Origin: Epilithonimonas mollis
GTDB taxonomy: Bacteria; Bacteroidota; Bacteroidia; Flavobacteriales; Weeksellaceae
Direction: 5' to 3'
Assembly (NCBI RefSeq): GCF_900142325.1
Contig: NZ_FRAM01000001.1
Coordinates: 248,001-312,000, forward strand
DNA: 64,000 nt
Shown: positions 37,052 through 45,220 of the stretch, one piece after another
How positions within the stretch are numbered: the first letter of the stretch is position 1
Layout of the letters: each line of letters begins with the position of its first letter
Position numbers and translations under genes: made by a program
Notes under the pieces: generated by a model
What the model was told of the DNA's origin: nothing
What the model saw: only the letters and a program-made list of their open reading frames with translations
Databases searched by the model: none

Positions 37052-38451
37052 AACTTAGCTTTTGGTTTTATATGTGCCGGGTGGAAAAGATTATTGATAG
37101 CTTCTGCATATGTGGGATGGGCAAACATGGTATCGCGCAACTGTTCATAGGTAAGACCGCCCATCATGGCCACCTCTAGCAAAGACATCAATTCGCCACC
37201 GTTTGGACAAATCACAGCGACACCTAAAATCTTCTTTGTTTTGTTGTCAATAATTGCTTTAATAAATCCGCTTGTTTCGCCAATCTCTACTGCCCGGGCA
37301 ATAGAAGAAGTATTCATTTTTGCAACCGAAAAGTCCAGACCCATTTCAACGGCTTCCTTTTCAGTGAGCCCAATTCTTCCCAACTCAGGATCAATAAAAA
37401 CACAGTAAGGGATTATCCGATTGTGGATAGAGGATATTTTTTTATCCAATAGATTTTCAGCTAACACAATATAATCATGATAGGATACATGGGTGAATGC
37501 AGGCCCGCCTTTTACATCGCCTAGCGCGTAAATACCTAGTTCGGTTGTTTCCAAATAATCGTTAACAGGAATAAATCCCTTTCCATCAACCATGATACCT
37601 GTTTTTAGTAAATCCAAGTCTTCCGTGTTTGGCGTTCTACCGGTAGCAACCAACAGATCCGTGCCCTTTAACGTGTATGATTGCTGCGTGGAAAGAATTT
37701 CTACGGCGATACGCCCATCGGTCGAGGCACCAACACGTTTAATGGATGCATCCATAACGATCTGCACACCTTCGACCTCAAGAATTCTGGTGATTTCTAA
37801 TCCTACATCCTCATCTTCTTTTGGCAGTAACCTGGCAGATTTTTCAATGATCGTAACCTGGCTGCCCATCCGACGAAAAATCTGCGCAAATTCAAGTGCC
37901 ACGTAGCCGCCGCCGGCAATAATCAAATGCTCGGGCAGATATTCAAGGTCTAAAATGGTTTCCGAGGTTAAAAAATTGACTGATTGCAACCCATCGATAT
38001 CCGGAATACGGGGCCGAGCGCCCGTGTTAATAAATACCCAGTCCGCCGTAATTAATTTAAAGCTCAAATCTGCCTGTTGTACACTGACTTCCTTATATCC
38101 TGAAAACTTGCCTTTTCCATGATAAACCGTAATATTTGGGTCCTCAATTAGTCTATTTTCAAGCCCTTCCCGGTAATAGGATACAACTTCGTTCTTGCGT
38201 TGATTGATTAGTTTATAATCCGGAACATCGTTATTTAGTATGATGCCATAGTCTGAGGCCTTGCGTGCTTGGACAATGTTTTTAGCCAGACCAACCAAAG
38301 TTTTTGTCGGTGTGCATCCATAGTTAACACAAGTGCCTCCTATATATACTGATTCGACAATAGCCACACGTTTACCCTCCCTAGTCAATCGCTTTGCTAA
38401 GGGATTGCCGGCCTGACCGGAACCAATAATTATCGCATCAAATCTTTCCAT
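37048..38451 (-). CDS. FAD-dependent pyridine nucleotide-disulfide oxidoreductase (MerA/RclA-like)
   Basis: A 467-residue class I flavin disulfide reductase: FAD site IIGSGQAGNPLAKRL, redox pair GGTCVNYGCTPTKTL (C-x4-C), NAD(P) site IAGGGYVALEFAQIF, YALGDVKGGPAFTH, and the C-terminal base in MFAHPTYAEAINNLF. It lacks both the N-terminal heavy-metal domain and the C-terminal Cys pair of mercuric reductase, so it is not a true MerA. Encoded between egtD and the EgtV-like ATPase, it could reduce an ergothioneine-derived disulfide; RclA-type reactive-chlorine defence is the other candidate. Both are inferences. Confidence 0.88.
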   Translation of the reverse strand: MERFDAIIIGSGQAGNPLAKRLTREGKRVAIVESVYIGGTCVNYGCTPTKTLVGLAKNIVQARKASDYGIILNNDVPDYKLINQRKNEVVSYYREGLENRLIEDPNITVYHGKGKFSGYKEVSVQQADLSFKLITADWVFINTGARPRIPDIDGLQSVNFLTSETILDLEYLPEHLIIAGGGYVALEFAQIFRRMGSQVTIIEKSARLLPKEDEDVGLEITRILEVEGVQIVMDASIKRVGASTDGRIAVEILSTQQSYTLKGTDLLVATGRTPNTEDLDLLKTGIMVDGKGFIPVNDYLETTELGIYALGDVKGGPAFTHVSYHDYIVLAENLLDKKISSIHNRIIPYCVFIDPELGRIGLTEKEAVEMGLDFSVAKMNTSSIARAVEIGETSGFIKAIIDNKTKKILGVAVICPNGGELMSLLEVAMMGGLTYEQLRDTMFAHPTYAEAINNLFHPAHIKPKAKL

Positions 38452-38462
38452 ATTATTTTAAT

Positions 38463-39443
38463 TTAAACAACCGTCCAAAGTGCATCCATAAACCAAGATT
38501 TGCTGTCCACGAACTCCACCACATGGATAAACCCATTGTCTGCCGCTATTTGGTGAATCTGATCTCTAGAATATTTTTGGGATATTTCAGTCCATATACA
38601 TTCGTCTTTTTCAAAAGGAATACTGACGCCGGATATGTTTACTGACATTTCGCTTAAACTGACGAGATAGCTTTTGGCTGACCCTGTCAAAGGATCATAG
38701 CTACAGTAATGGTCAAACTGGTCAATCTTAAAATCTGCATCTAATTCACGGTTAATTCTCGCTAAGAGGTTTAGATTAAATTCCCGGGTCAGGCCATCCC
38801 TGTCATCGTATGCTTGCTTGATAATTGCAGGATGTTTTACAAGATCAAATCCGATGATACACTGATCACCGGGCTGTAAATAACTACGAAGCGCTTTACA
38901 GAAGCGGTTAGCTTCAGCTATTGTCATATTCCCGATATTGCCGCCTAAACACATCACAACTTTTCGCGCCCCTGGCAATAAACAATGGTGGGCTAATGCG
39001 TCAAAGTAGTCACCTACCAATCCATTAAATTGTAAATCCGGAGCGTTCTCCGGTAGAAATGATTGCAGCTCACTGATTACGTTTTCAGATATGTCGATGG
39101 GTACATAATTAAAAGACACATTTGCATTAACAAGGGCACTTAATAGATGAATTGATTTAGCGCAATTACCTGGTCCCAGTTCAATTAATTCAAAATCTGA
39201 GTTTTGACCTGTTATCCTTTCAACAATTTGTTTGGCTTGACAAGTGAAAATTTCCATTTCACACCGGGTGAGATAATAATCCGGAGACATCATAATGGCC
39301 TCAAAGAGGCCATCACCTTTTTTGTCGTAAAAGTATTTTGAGGATAGCCTTTTTGGGGTTTCCTTCAGACTCTGGATAACGTCCAAATAAAAATCTTTAT
39401 TTTTTGTTGCAAATCTGTACTCGTCTGTCTCTATTGATATCAT
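38463..39443 (-). CDS. egtD: L-histidine N-alpha-trimethyltransferase EgtD
   Basis: A 326-residue EgtD (DUF2260/Methyltransf_33) that makes hercynine from histidine with three SAM molecules. The family opening KETPKRLSSKYFYDKKGDGLF and MSPDYYLTRCEMEI is clear; SAM motif ELGPGNCAKSIHLLSAL; the FNGLVGDYFDAL segment; MCLGGNIGNM; and the end YSRDQIHQIAADNGF. It is the first gene of the operon egtD-reductase-egtV-egtU-egtB. Confidence 0.93.
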   Translation of the reverse strand: MISIETDEYRFATKNKDFYLDVIQSLKETPKRLSSKYFYDKKGDGLFEAIMMSPDYYLTRCEMEIFTCQAKQIVERITGQNSDFELIELGPGNCAKSIHLLSALVNANVSFNYVPIDISENVISELQSFLPENAPDLQFNGLVGDYFDALAHHCLLPGARKVVMCLGGNIGNMTIAEANRFCKALRSYLQPGDQCIIGFDLVKHPAIIKQAYDDRDGLTREFNLNLLARINRELDADFKIDQFDHYCSYDPLTGSAKSYLVSLSEMSVNISGVSIPFEKDECIWTEISQKYSRDQIHQIAADNGFIHVVEFVDSKSWFMDALWTVV

Positions 39444-39509
39444 ATTGTTTTAACAGGGTTTAAAAGATAAACTTATATTTCGCCCGATTGCTTAAAATCA
39501 TCAAAGCAT

Positions 39510-39540
39510 AAAGATGGCAAGTTAAAAACTTGCCATCTTT
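39510..39540 (-). terminator. stem-loop between the 39595 gene and egtD
   Basis: A perfect 14-bp inverted repeat (AAAGATGGCAAGTT / AACTTGCCATCTTT) with a 3-nt loop, 55 bp past the upstream gene's stop and 67 bp before egtD. It separates the two transcripts. Confidence 0.7.
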
Positions 39541-39594
39541 TAAACATTGACATTTATCACACAAATCAATTGTGAAATTGATTCCTGCCGAAAA

Positions 39595-40065
39595 TTATAG
39601 GGTCTTAAACTCGACTCTTTTAAGGCGACTATCATTTAGTATGCTTGTTGAAAGCCATACGTATTGCCGTGTTTGTTCATCAAATCCCAGCATCGTAAAA
39701 TCAGTTCCTACAGGACATGCAGGGTAATCAGGAAACCCAATCCGCAACACGTATCGATTGTTATCTGCGTTAAAATCTGATGGCGTAATTTTTTTCAACC
39801 CATATTTTACATAGGGGTCCTGATCGTCAAAGACGTAGCTAATCAGAGATGCGTCTCTCAGTATCTTGGTAATTGGTTGCTCTTCCATATAGAAGTACAT
39901 TCCTAAAAGATCAACGATCAGCCCCCTTAACTCATATTGCGGCACCGAAACAGCGAATAGATATTGTGTATTGAAGGCGTCTTCGGTGACATCAAATTGG
40001 TATGCCCCTTCAATAATTACATCTTCTTCTTTAAACCCTTGGTTCATGCTTGTCGAAAAAATCAT
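39595..40065 (-). CDS. hypothetical protein
   Basis: 156 residues, acidic, no membrane segment; MNQGFKEEDVIIEGAYQFDV near the start and FGFPDYPACPVGTDF-like RIGFPDYPACPVGTDFTMLG with a single Cys. An alternative start is Met7 (40047). I do not recognise the family. It lies between a truncated CMD gene and the egt operon and is followed by a terminator, so it is a separate unit. Confidence 0.55.
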   Translation of the reverse strand: MIFSTSMNQGFKEEDVIIEGAYQFDVTEDAFNTQYLFAVSVPQYELRGLIVDLLGMYFYMEEQPITKILRDASLISYVFDDQDPYVKYGLKKITPSDFNADNNRYVLRIGFPDYPACPVGTDFTMLGFDEQTRQYVWLSTSILNDSRLKRVEFKTL

Positions 40066-40089
40066 ATCGTTTTTTATGATAAAAATCTC

Positions 40090-40293
40090 TCAAACTAACA
40101 TTAAAAATGCTTTCAAATGTTTTAATGATGAGCTTGATATCTGCATTTCCATTATCGACGTATTGTCAGAATACATCATCGTCAAAAACAGATTTGGTGT
40201 ACGCCCCAACTTTCTATTGAAATAGGTTAAATACTTACTATTCTGCTCACTCATTGCATTAAGAAGGTACATGTTGTTATCTATCGTTGACAT
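40090..40293 (-). pseudogene. truncated carboxymuconolactone decarboxylase (AhpD-like) fragment
   Basis: 67 residues. NSKYLTYFNRKLGRTPNLFL and MMYSDNT align well with the N-terminus of the CMD protein at 48595 (FLKYFKERLGSVPNLYAS, MMHSEN), but the CxxC region and C-terminus are gone and the last 20 residues look like read-through. It follows the AraC gene by 24 bp, the same order as the intact AraC-CMD pair at 47730-49137. Confidence 0.6.
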
Positions 40294-40317
40294 CTCTATT
40301 ATATTAAAATGCTTCTA

Positions 40318-41157
40318 TCAGATACTTCTGAACTTCGAAATATTTGTTCCCGTATAGAGCTTAAAAAACTTGCTGAAATGTGCCGGACTTTCAAAACCAA
40401 GTTCATAGGCTATTTCCTTAGCCGATTTTTCAGTATAATGTAAATAACGTTTGGCTTCCAACAGAAGCTTTTCACGAATGAGTACCGAAGGTGCCGGTTG
40501 TTTTAATCGTGCAAAAACATTGCTCAATGTCTTAGGAGATTTATGGAGGGCACCTGCATAAAAATTAACCTGATGTTGTTCTTTGAAATTTTTTTCGAGA
40601 AGCAATGCAAATTTTCTCACAATATCCATTTTTTCGTCAGGGAATTTTGAATAGCTTTCACTTTGAAGCTTTGCTATTCGTGTAGTTTTTATAATTACCC
40701 TTTTTAATAAGGTACGAAGCATTTCTCCCTGAAAATTATCCCTCACCATCAGTTCAGTAGAAAACACTTTTTCAAGGTCGGACAATTCTTCTGCTTCATC
40801 GGCATTTAGTGTGATAAACATTGGATGCTGGATTCCGTAGAAGAGAAAACCGACGCATCCAACTTCAGAATCGTGATCGATGATACAGTAAAATTCACGG
40901 TTAAATTGCCAGGCAGTTAGGGTCTCAGGATGCTGAAAGGTAAAATGCTGATTGGAAACGAGCGGAAGAATGCTCCGTGGTGGCATTGTGTAGGCTATCG
41001 CATCGATGAGTACTTCTTGCGATTCACCCTTATTGTAAACAAAAGTATTTACGGGATTAGGACTTGAATTGCTAAGTCCTAATCCTGAAAACAGTTGATT
41101 ATCGCTGTGCATAACAAACCGCGCCAATGTTGCATTTTCGTTATATTCTTTGATCAT
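40318..41157 (-). CDS. AraC-family transcriptional regulator
   Basis: 279 residues, clearly a paralogue of the AraC protein at 47730 (shared LPLVSNQ, AWQFNREFYCI, HDSEVGCVGFLFYGI, KSPKTLSN, YELGFESPAHFSKFF, YTGTNISKF). The N-terminal sensor has conserved Cys residues. The downstream partner is a truncated CMD gene, so this locus is the decayed twin of 47730-49137. Confidence 0.9.
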   Translation of the reverse strand: MIKEYNENATLARFVMHSDNQLFSGLGLSNSSPNPVNTFVYNKGESQEVLIDAIAYTMPPRSILPLVSNQHFTFQHPETLTAWQFNREFYCIIDHDSEVGCVGFLFYGIQHPMFITLNADEAEELSDLEKVFSTELMVRDNFQGEMLRTLLKRVIIKTTRIAKLQSESYSKFPDEKMDIVRKFALLLEKNFKEQHQVNFYAGALHKSPKTLSNVFARLKQPAPSVLIREKLLLEAKRYLHYTEKSAKEIAYELGFESPAHFSKFFKLYTGTNISKFRSI

Positions 41158-41224
41158 TCCCGTTCAGATTTCGTTTTTTTTCATATAATACATGTAAAAA
41201 AATAACATCAATTGCACTATTGAG

Positions 41225-41652
41225 CTATTCTCCGGTTACCATATGCATGGCAATAGCGATTCGGTTCCTGCTACCGATGGTAACTGTAACAAAAATTACT
41301 TGAGCTAATTTCTGTTCACCAAGCAGCGCTAGTGCTCGCTCGTAAGTTTCATCAGAAACCCCAGCTTTATCAAGTTAGGCAATTTCTTCTGCCAGTTTAA
41401 GTACAGCTTGTTCTGTTTCTGTAAAAAAGGTGTTTCCCACCATGCGGCCAGGACAAACAGGCGCTACGGAGTTTACCCTAATTCCAATGCCGCTTGGGTA
41501 TGACTGATTATATAGTAACCGCAAACGTTGATTAGTGAAATCCAAGTCCGGATAAGTTCCTGGGGGTTTGGTTCCAGATCTAAAGTTGGTAAATATTTGT
41601 CCGAAGTCCCCCTCGCTCTGTATAATTTAGGTTCTGCTTTTCCGATGTCCAT
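41225..41652 (-). pseudogene. AhpD/CMD-family gene with stops and frameshifts
   Basis: From ATG 41652 the reading switches frame several times: MDIGKAEPKLYRA, then WISLINVCGYYIISHTQAAL, stops, then FTETEQAVLKLAEEIA, a stop, and DKAGVSDETYERALALLG followed by IAIAMHMVTGE. This order matches the peroxidase-related AhpD-domain proteins of Chryseobacterium-type genomes (the CAYCINKHTQ region is mutated to CGYYIISHTQ). It is clearly decayed and accounts for most of the 41158-41751 gap. Confidence 0.65.
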
Positions 41653-41751
41653 TCTTGTTTTTAACTTATATTACTGTCGCTTATAATCTTGCAATCTTGT
41701 TTTCAGCATGTTCATGTCTCTTAGAAGATCATTTATCCAACCAAATAAAAG

Positions 41752-42297
41752 TTAGATCGAACCAGCCAGCGGAACAGCGGGATAGTCCTTCTCCGGATCG
41801 AACACGTTATTGAAAAAGTTCGTCAGCGAATACATAGCCACCAGAGCGACAATCTCCATGATATTTGCATCTGTATATCCAGCTTGACGAACAGTTTCCA
41901 GATCAGACTCACCGACCTGACCGCGGGTCTCGATGATTTTGCGCGCAAACTGGACGGCGGCGTCCTTCTTCGGATCGATAGCATGGCCTTTCCGAGCGAG
42001 AATAATTTCATCGGCCGGCAACTTAGCCATACTGGCCGCATAGCTGTGAACCGCCAGGCAGTAGTTGCAGCCATTCACCTCAGAGACGGCGAGGCTGATG
42101 ATTTCTCGCGTCTTCACGTCAAGCACCTTGTTCAGGGAACTGCGGAAAGTAGCCCATGCATTGAACGCAATTGGACTCTGCGCAAATGTCGCAAGCATAT
42201 TTGGCGTGAACCCGAGCATCCTGGTGAACGTATCAAGAGTTGGTTTAGAGTCAGCCGGCACCTGTTCCGGCTTTAGAGCTTGTGTTCTTGGCATCAT
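41752..42297 (-). CDS. carboxymuconolactone decarboxylase (AhpD-like) family protein, GC-rich
   Basis: 181 residues with an AhpD-type active site VNGCNYCLAVHSYAA (CxxC and His), RMLGFTPNMLATFAQ upstream and VALVAMYSLTNFFNN downstream. Codons are visibly GC-rich (many GCC, CTC, CGC) compared with the AT-rich genes on either side, suggesting separate acquisition, perhaps from a proteobacterium. The role is a thiol-dependent peroxidase or reductase (family-level). It is 46 bp downstream of the second CMD gene and probably cotranscribed. Confidence 0.85.
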   Translation of the reverse strand: MMPRTQALKPEQVPADSKPTLDTFTRMLGFTPNMLATFAQSPIAFNAWATFRSSLNKVLDVKTREIISLAVSEVNGCNYCLAVHSYAASMAKLPADEIILARKGHAIDPKKDAAVQFARKIIETRGQVGESDLETVRQAGYTDANIMEIVALVAMYSLTNFFNNVFDPEKDYPAVPLAGSI

Positions 42298-42343
42298 AGT
42301 CTATAGATTTAAAGTTATTTTGACGTTAACTGAATAGTTATTA

Positions 42344-42883
42344 CTAGCTAATAGATTTTGCTAATGGAAATTCATTAGGCACTTGGGTTACAGCATGTAA
42401 TATGTTACTGATAGTTCTGTCGCCTATGTGCACGATCATATCAATAAGGTTCTCTTTCGAATAACCGGCATCAAAAAAGGCTGCTACCAATGTTCCATCA
42501 CCTGCATTTCTTTTTTCTGAAAGCTGTTTGGCGAGTTTTACCAAAGCATTCAATTTTTTATCAAACCCTGCGCTTCCGCCTCTGATTTCAAGCGTCTGTT
42601 CTTCTGTGAAACCATTCATCTTGGCAACCATAGTATGTGCACTTAAGCAATATAAACAACTATTCACCTCACTAACTACTAGCGTTACCGCCTCAATTTC
42701 TTTTTTTGTTAACGAGGTTTTGCTATTTTCAAGATTAATATAAGCTTCTAGCGCATTTTCGGAATAAGCTAACGTAGAGTACAAATTAGGCACAGCACCG
42801 AATGCTTTTTTCAGACCATCGAATATCTGTTGATTTTTTGCTGAAACCTCTTCTCTTTTTAGGACGTTGAATGTATTTTCCAT
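42344..42883 (-). CDS. carboxymuconolactone decarboxylase (AhpD-like) family protein
   Basis: 179 residues with LKKAFGAVPNLYSTLAYSE, the CxxC site VNSCLYCLSAHTMV, and the end SNILHAVTQVPNEFPLAKSI. It is AhpD-like by its CxxC plus His. It stands directly behind a promoter with a TACCTTTG -7 box and two GGGAAGTAnnGAC boxes, so it belongs to the island's shared regulon. Confidence 0.88.
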   Translation of the reverse strand: MENTFNVLKREEVSAKNQQIFDGLKKAFGAVPNLYSTLAYSENALEAYINLENSKTSLTKKEIEAVTLVVSEVNSCLYCLSAHTMVAKMNGFTEEQTLEIRGGSAGFDKKLNALVKLAKQLSEKRNAGDGTLVAAFFDAGYSKENLIDMIVHIGDRTISNILHAVTQVPNEFPLAKSIS

Positions 42884-42927
42884 TTTTATTAAATTGTTAT
42901 GTTATAAATTTATTCGTTTGTATAGTA

Positions 42928-42993
42928 CAAAGGTAAGCCGAGGGAAAGCTTTCACAAATGTCCGTACTTCCCTTTAAGTTGTCTATACTTCCC
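42928..42993 (-). promoter_or_regulatory. promoter of the CMD pair with tandem 21-bp-spaced boxes
   Basis: On the coding strand: distal box GGGAAGTATAGAC (42981-42993), proximal box GGGAAGTACGGAC (42960-42972), 24 nt, then -7 box TACCTTTG (42928-42935). Box-to-box spacing is 21 bp (two helical turns), typical of AraC-family direct repeats. The rest of the gap to 43433 shows no gene. Confidence 0.7.
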
Positions 42994-43433
42994 GATATGG
43001 AAAATTTCACTTCCGGATAAGTTTTAATAAATATTGACGATGTACAAATTGACTAGCTATATTAGAGTACTTACACGTTAGCCATCACCGAAAAAGAAAT
43101 TGTGGGTGAAATAGTTTATCTGTATGTAAGATCTGCTTATGTATGTATCTTAAAACGCACGAGTATTCCCTTCCAATAATTTCAAATTTGTTTTTTTGAT
43201 TTTCCCTAAAATTCTCTTTTAAAAAACTTTATTTGATATTTCCCAGATGCATCGGGCAGTTTATTCTCCCTTCACTTTGCTTATTAAGAAGTAGTTATTT
43301 CTACATTGTATTGTAGTACTGTGCGCCATCTTAGGATTAAATAGATGATTTTTCAGTTGTTATATATCTTGGATCAAGGCAGAATACTTTTAATAAAATA
43401 TATTGATCATGTTTTCGTTTACATTGATCAACA

Positions 43434-43726
43434 TTATATTCTTTTCGTAGATTTTTCAATTACTGCGACTACAATAGAGCCACTATTACATGCTTTCCCG
43501 CAACATTTACTTGCACATTCCCCTTTACATTTATTATTTTTTGTCTTACCGGATTGATGTGATTTAGAATCACTTTTTAAAGGATTGCAATAAGAGATTT
43601 CCATATGGGAAGCCTGTTGAGCTTCAATCGTATATCCATACGATTGAAGCTCAACAAAATCAATACAAGGCTACTTAAAAGTAACCTCATACTAACGCCT
43701 CCCATTATTTCTAATCTTGTTTTCAT
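43434..43726 (-). pseudogene. small secreted Cys-rich protein, frame broken at a hairpin
   Basis: ATG 43726 gives a signal-peptide-like start (MRLLLSSLVLILLSF from its second Met). One frame over, the sequence continues QSYGYTIEAQQASHMEISYC, then KNNKCKGECASKCCGKAC, to TAA at 43434. The Cys-rich block resembles a metal-binding or redox tail. The switch point falls inside a 19-bp hairpin. The part from ATG 43604 (56 residues) is open and could still be translated. Confidence 0.45.
43615..43656. repeat. perfect 19-bp inverted repeat with 4-nt loop
   Basis: TGTTGAGCTTCAATCGTAT (43615-43633), loop ATCC, then its exact complement (43638-43656). It is not followed by a T-run and lies inside the broken Cys-rich gene, so it is not an ordinary terminator. 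Confidence 0.75.
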
Positions 43727-43788
43727 TAATTATTTATTCACAATACAATTTTATCGTTGATTCGATTGATTCTTCAGCTACCGAGGCT

Positions 43789-44226
43789 TCATTTAATACT
43801 ATCTTTCCATAAGGCCACACCAAATCCCAAAAAGACTAAATCTTTCAAAATAAAAAAGTCCGTAACAGGTACTCCATCTACTGTCTTCCATACTCCAGGA
43901 GTAGTAAATAAAAAACTAATTGTAAATCCAAAAGTCAAAATCATTAGCAATCCAGCCCATTTTAGGCTATTTTTTATTTTTATTCCTATCAACAGCATTA
44001 ATCCCGTGATAATTTCAATTATGCCGATTATATTTGAAACGGTTCTAATTGACCATATTTCATAACTCCATCCCATTAAAGGATGATTTTCTACGAGAGA
44101 TTTAATTCCTTTAGCTTCCGTTAATGTAAACTTAAAAGCACCGATCCAGAGTAGAACAACTGCTGTACCTAGAACCATGATTAATAGCCCGATACTTGGC
44201 GTTTTTATGTTGCTTGATTTTTCCAT
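43789..44226 (-). CDS. DUF417 family inner-membrane protein (RclC/YkgB-like)
   Basis: 145 residues with four hydrophobic helices. VVLLWIGAFKFTLTEAKGI, VENHPLMGWSYEIW, SNIIGIIEIITGLMLLIG and TISFLFTTPGVW match DUF417, the family of E. coli RclC, a membrane protein of the reactive-chlorine resistance operon. The Met/Trp-rich periplasmic face is typical. It is monocistronic behind a promoter with the shared 21-bp boxes. Confidence 0.85.
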   Translation of the reverse strand: MEKSSNIKTPSIGLLIMVLGTAVVLLWIGAFKFTLTEAKGIKSLVENHPLMGWSYEIWSIRTVSNIIGIIEIITGLMLLIGIKIKNSLKWAGLLMILTFGFTISFLFTTPGVWKTVDGVPVTDFFILKDLVFLGFGVALWKDSIK

Positions 44227-44251
44227 TTTTTTATTTTTTTATTTGATAAAA

Positions 44252-44316
44252 CAAAGATATTTATAAAACAGCGCGGTTAATAGTCCATATTTCCCTAATA
44301 CATGACGAAATTTCCT
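44252..44316 (-). promoter_or_regulatory. promoter of the DUF417 gene with tandem boxes
   Basis: Coding strand: distal box AGGAAATTTCGTC (44304-44316), proximal box GGGAAATATGGAC (44283-44295), 23 nt, then -7 box TATCTTTG (44252-44259), 26 bp before the ATG. Spacing matches the other three promoters. Confidence 0.7.
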
Positions 44317-45127
44317 TTTATCGACTAAATTGGAATAGCTTTCTTTCTAATTCTAATTTAAAGCTGTTCCGTATTTTTTATATTCATGAATAAGATGCTT
44401 TCTAAAATAATAAAAAGGCCTATCATAGAATTAAAGTGATTTTATCTTTTGTGAAGAATAAACTAAGCAATATAGCCACTACAGGATTACATAAGCATAT
44501 ATACTTACTTGTGTAGATACTCGTACATACCACTAAAAGATATAAGGGAAGCAAATATTATCAGGTAATATAGTGAGAGCCGTGATCCTATGTCAACGGT
44601 CCTTATGTTGAAATTTTATATTCGGAATTTAGCAGACTAAATGTAATAAAGACCACTCCACCAATTCGCATTTGCCATGAGGTGCTGACCGTCAAACTGT
44701 GTAATAACCTCAAATCACAATTTCATACACGGGCACCTATCTTACAAAATTCGCGTATATTCGATTCTCAGCAGTTAGGTTTAGGTTTTTAGACACACTG
44801 CCGTTAATGATGTTTTGGAATCTGCGTATTTTTTTGAATATAAAAAACCACTTACCCAAGCAATTTGTGCAAGTAAGTCATGATACCATTTTTACATAGA
44901 ACCCGCTAAGACCTCTATCCTGTGAAGGAATAGAATATGATTGATGAATACATGGCTGGATTGTATGTTAACATGGTATTAATTCTCTTTTTTTGATTCT
45001 GTCTTCGATTTACTGTTTCAAATTTTCCTTTGAATAGGTGGTTGACATTTTAAGTTAGCTAATTTTGTCAATTTGAATCTCCCAAATCAATAATTTTTTC
45101 GAGTTAAACAGATAGATACCGTAAATC
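44317..45127. other. 811-bp intergenic region without a recognisable gene
   Basis: This lies between the two divergent regulated promoters (DUF417 gene and the 45221 operon). It is AT-rich; all frames are short and I see no motif, tRNA or strong hairpin. It may be decayed coding DNA. Confidence 0.4.
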
Positions 45128-45193
45128 GGGAAATTCAGTCATATGATAGGGAAATTTGGACATCAGTATAACTAATATCATCAAATACCTTTG
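45128..45193 (+). promoter_or_regulatory. promoter of the 45221-47570 operon with tandem boxes
   Basis: Distal box GGGAAATTCAGTC (45128-45140), proximal box GGGAAATTTGGAC (45149-45161), 24 nt, then -7 box TACCTTTG (45186-45193), 27 bp before the ATG. The -7 box is identical to that of the CMD promoter. Confidence 0.7.
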
Positions 45194-45220
45194 TTTTATA
45201 AAATTTTAACAGAATAATTT

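Noticed and set aside
37048-38451. Mercuric reductase
   Set aside because: The heavy-metal domain and the C-terminal vicinal Cys pair are absent, and no merR, merT or merP genes are nearby.
43345-43557. 70-codon frame on the plus strand
   Set aside because: It is the shadow of the Cys-rich minus-strand gene, whose Cys-rich block explains the open frame.
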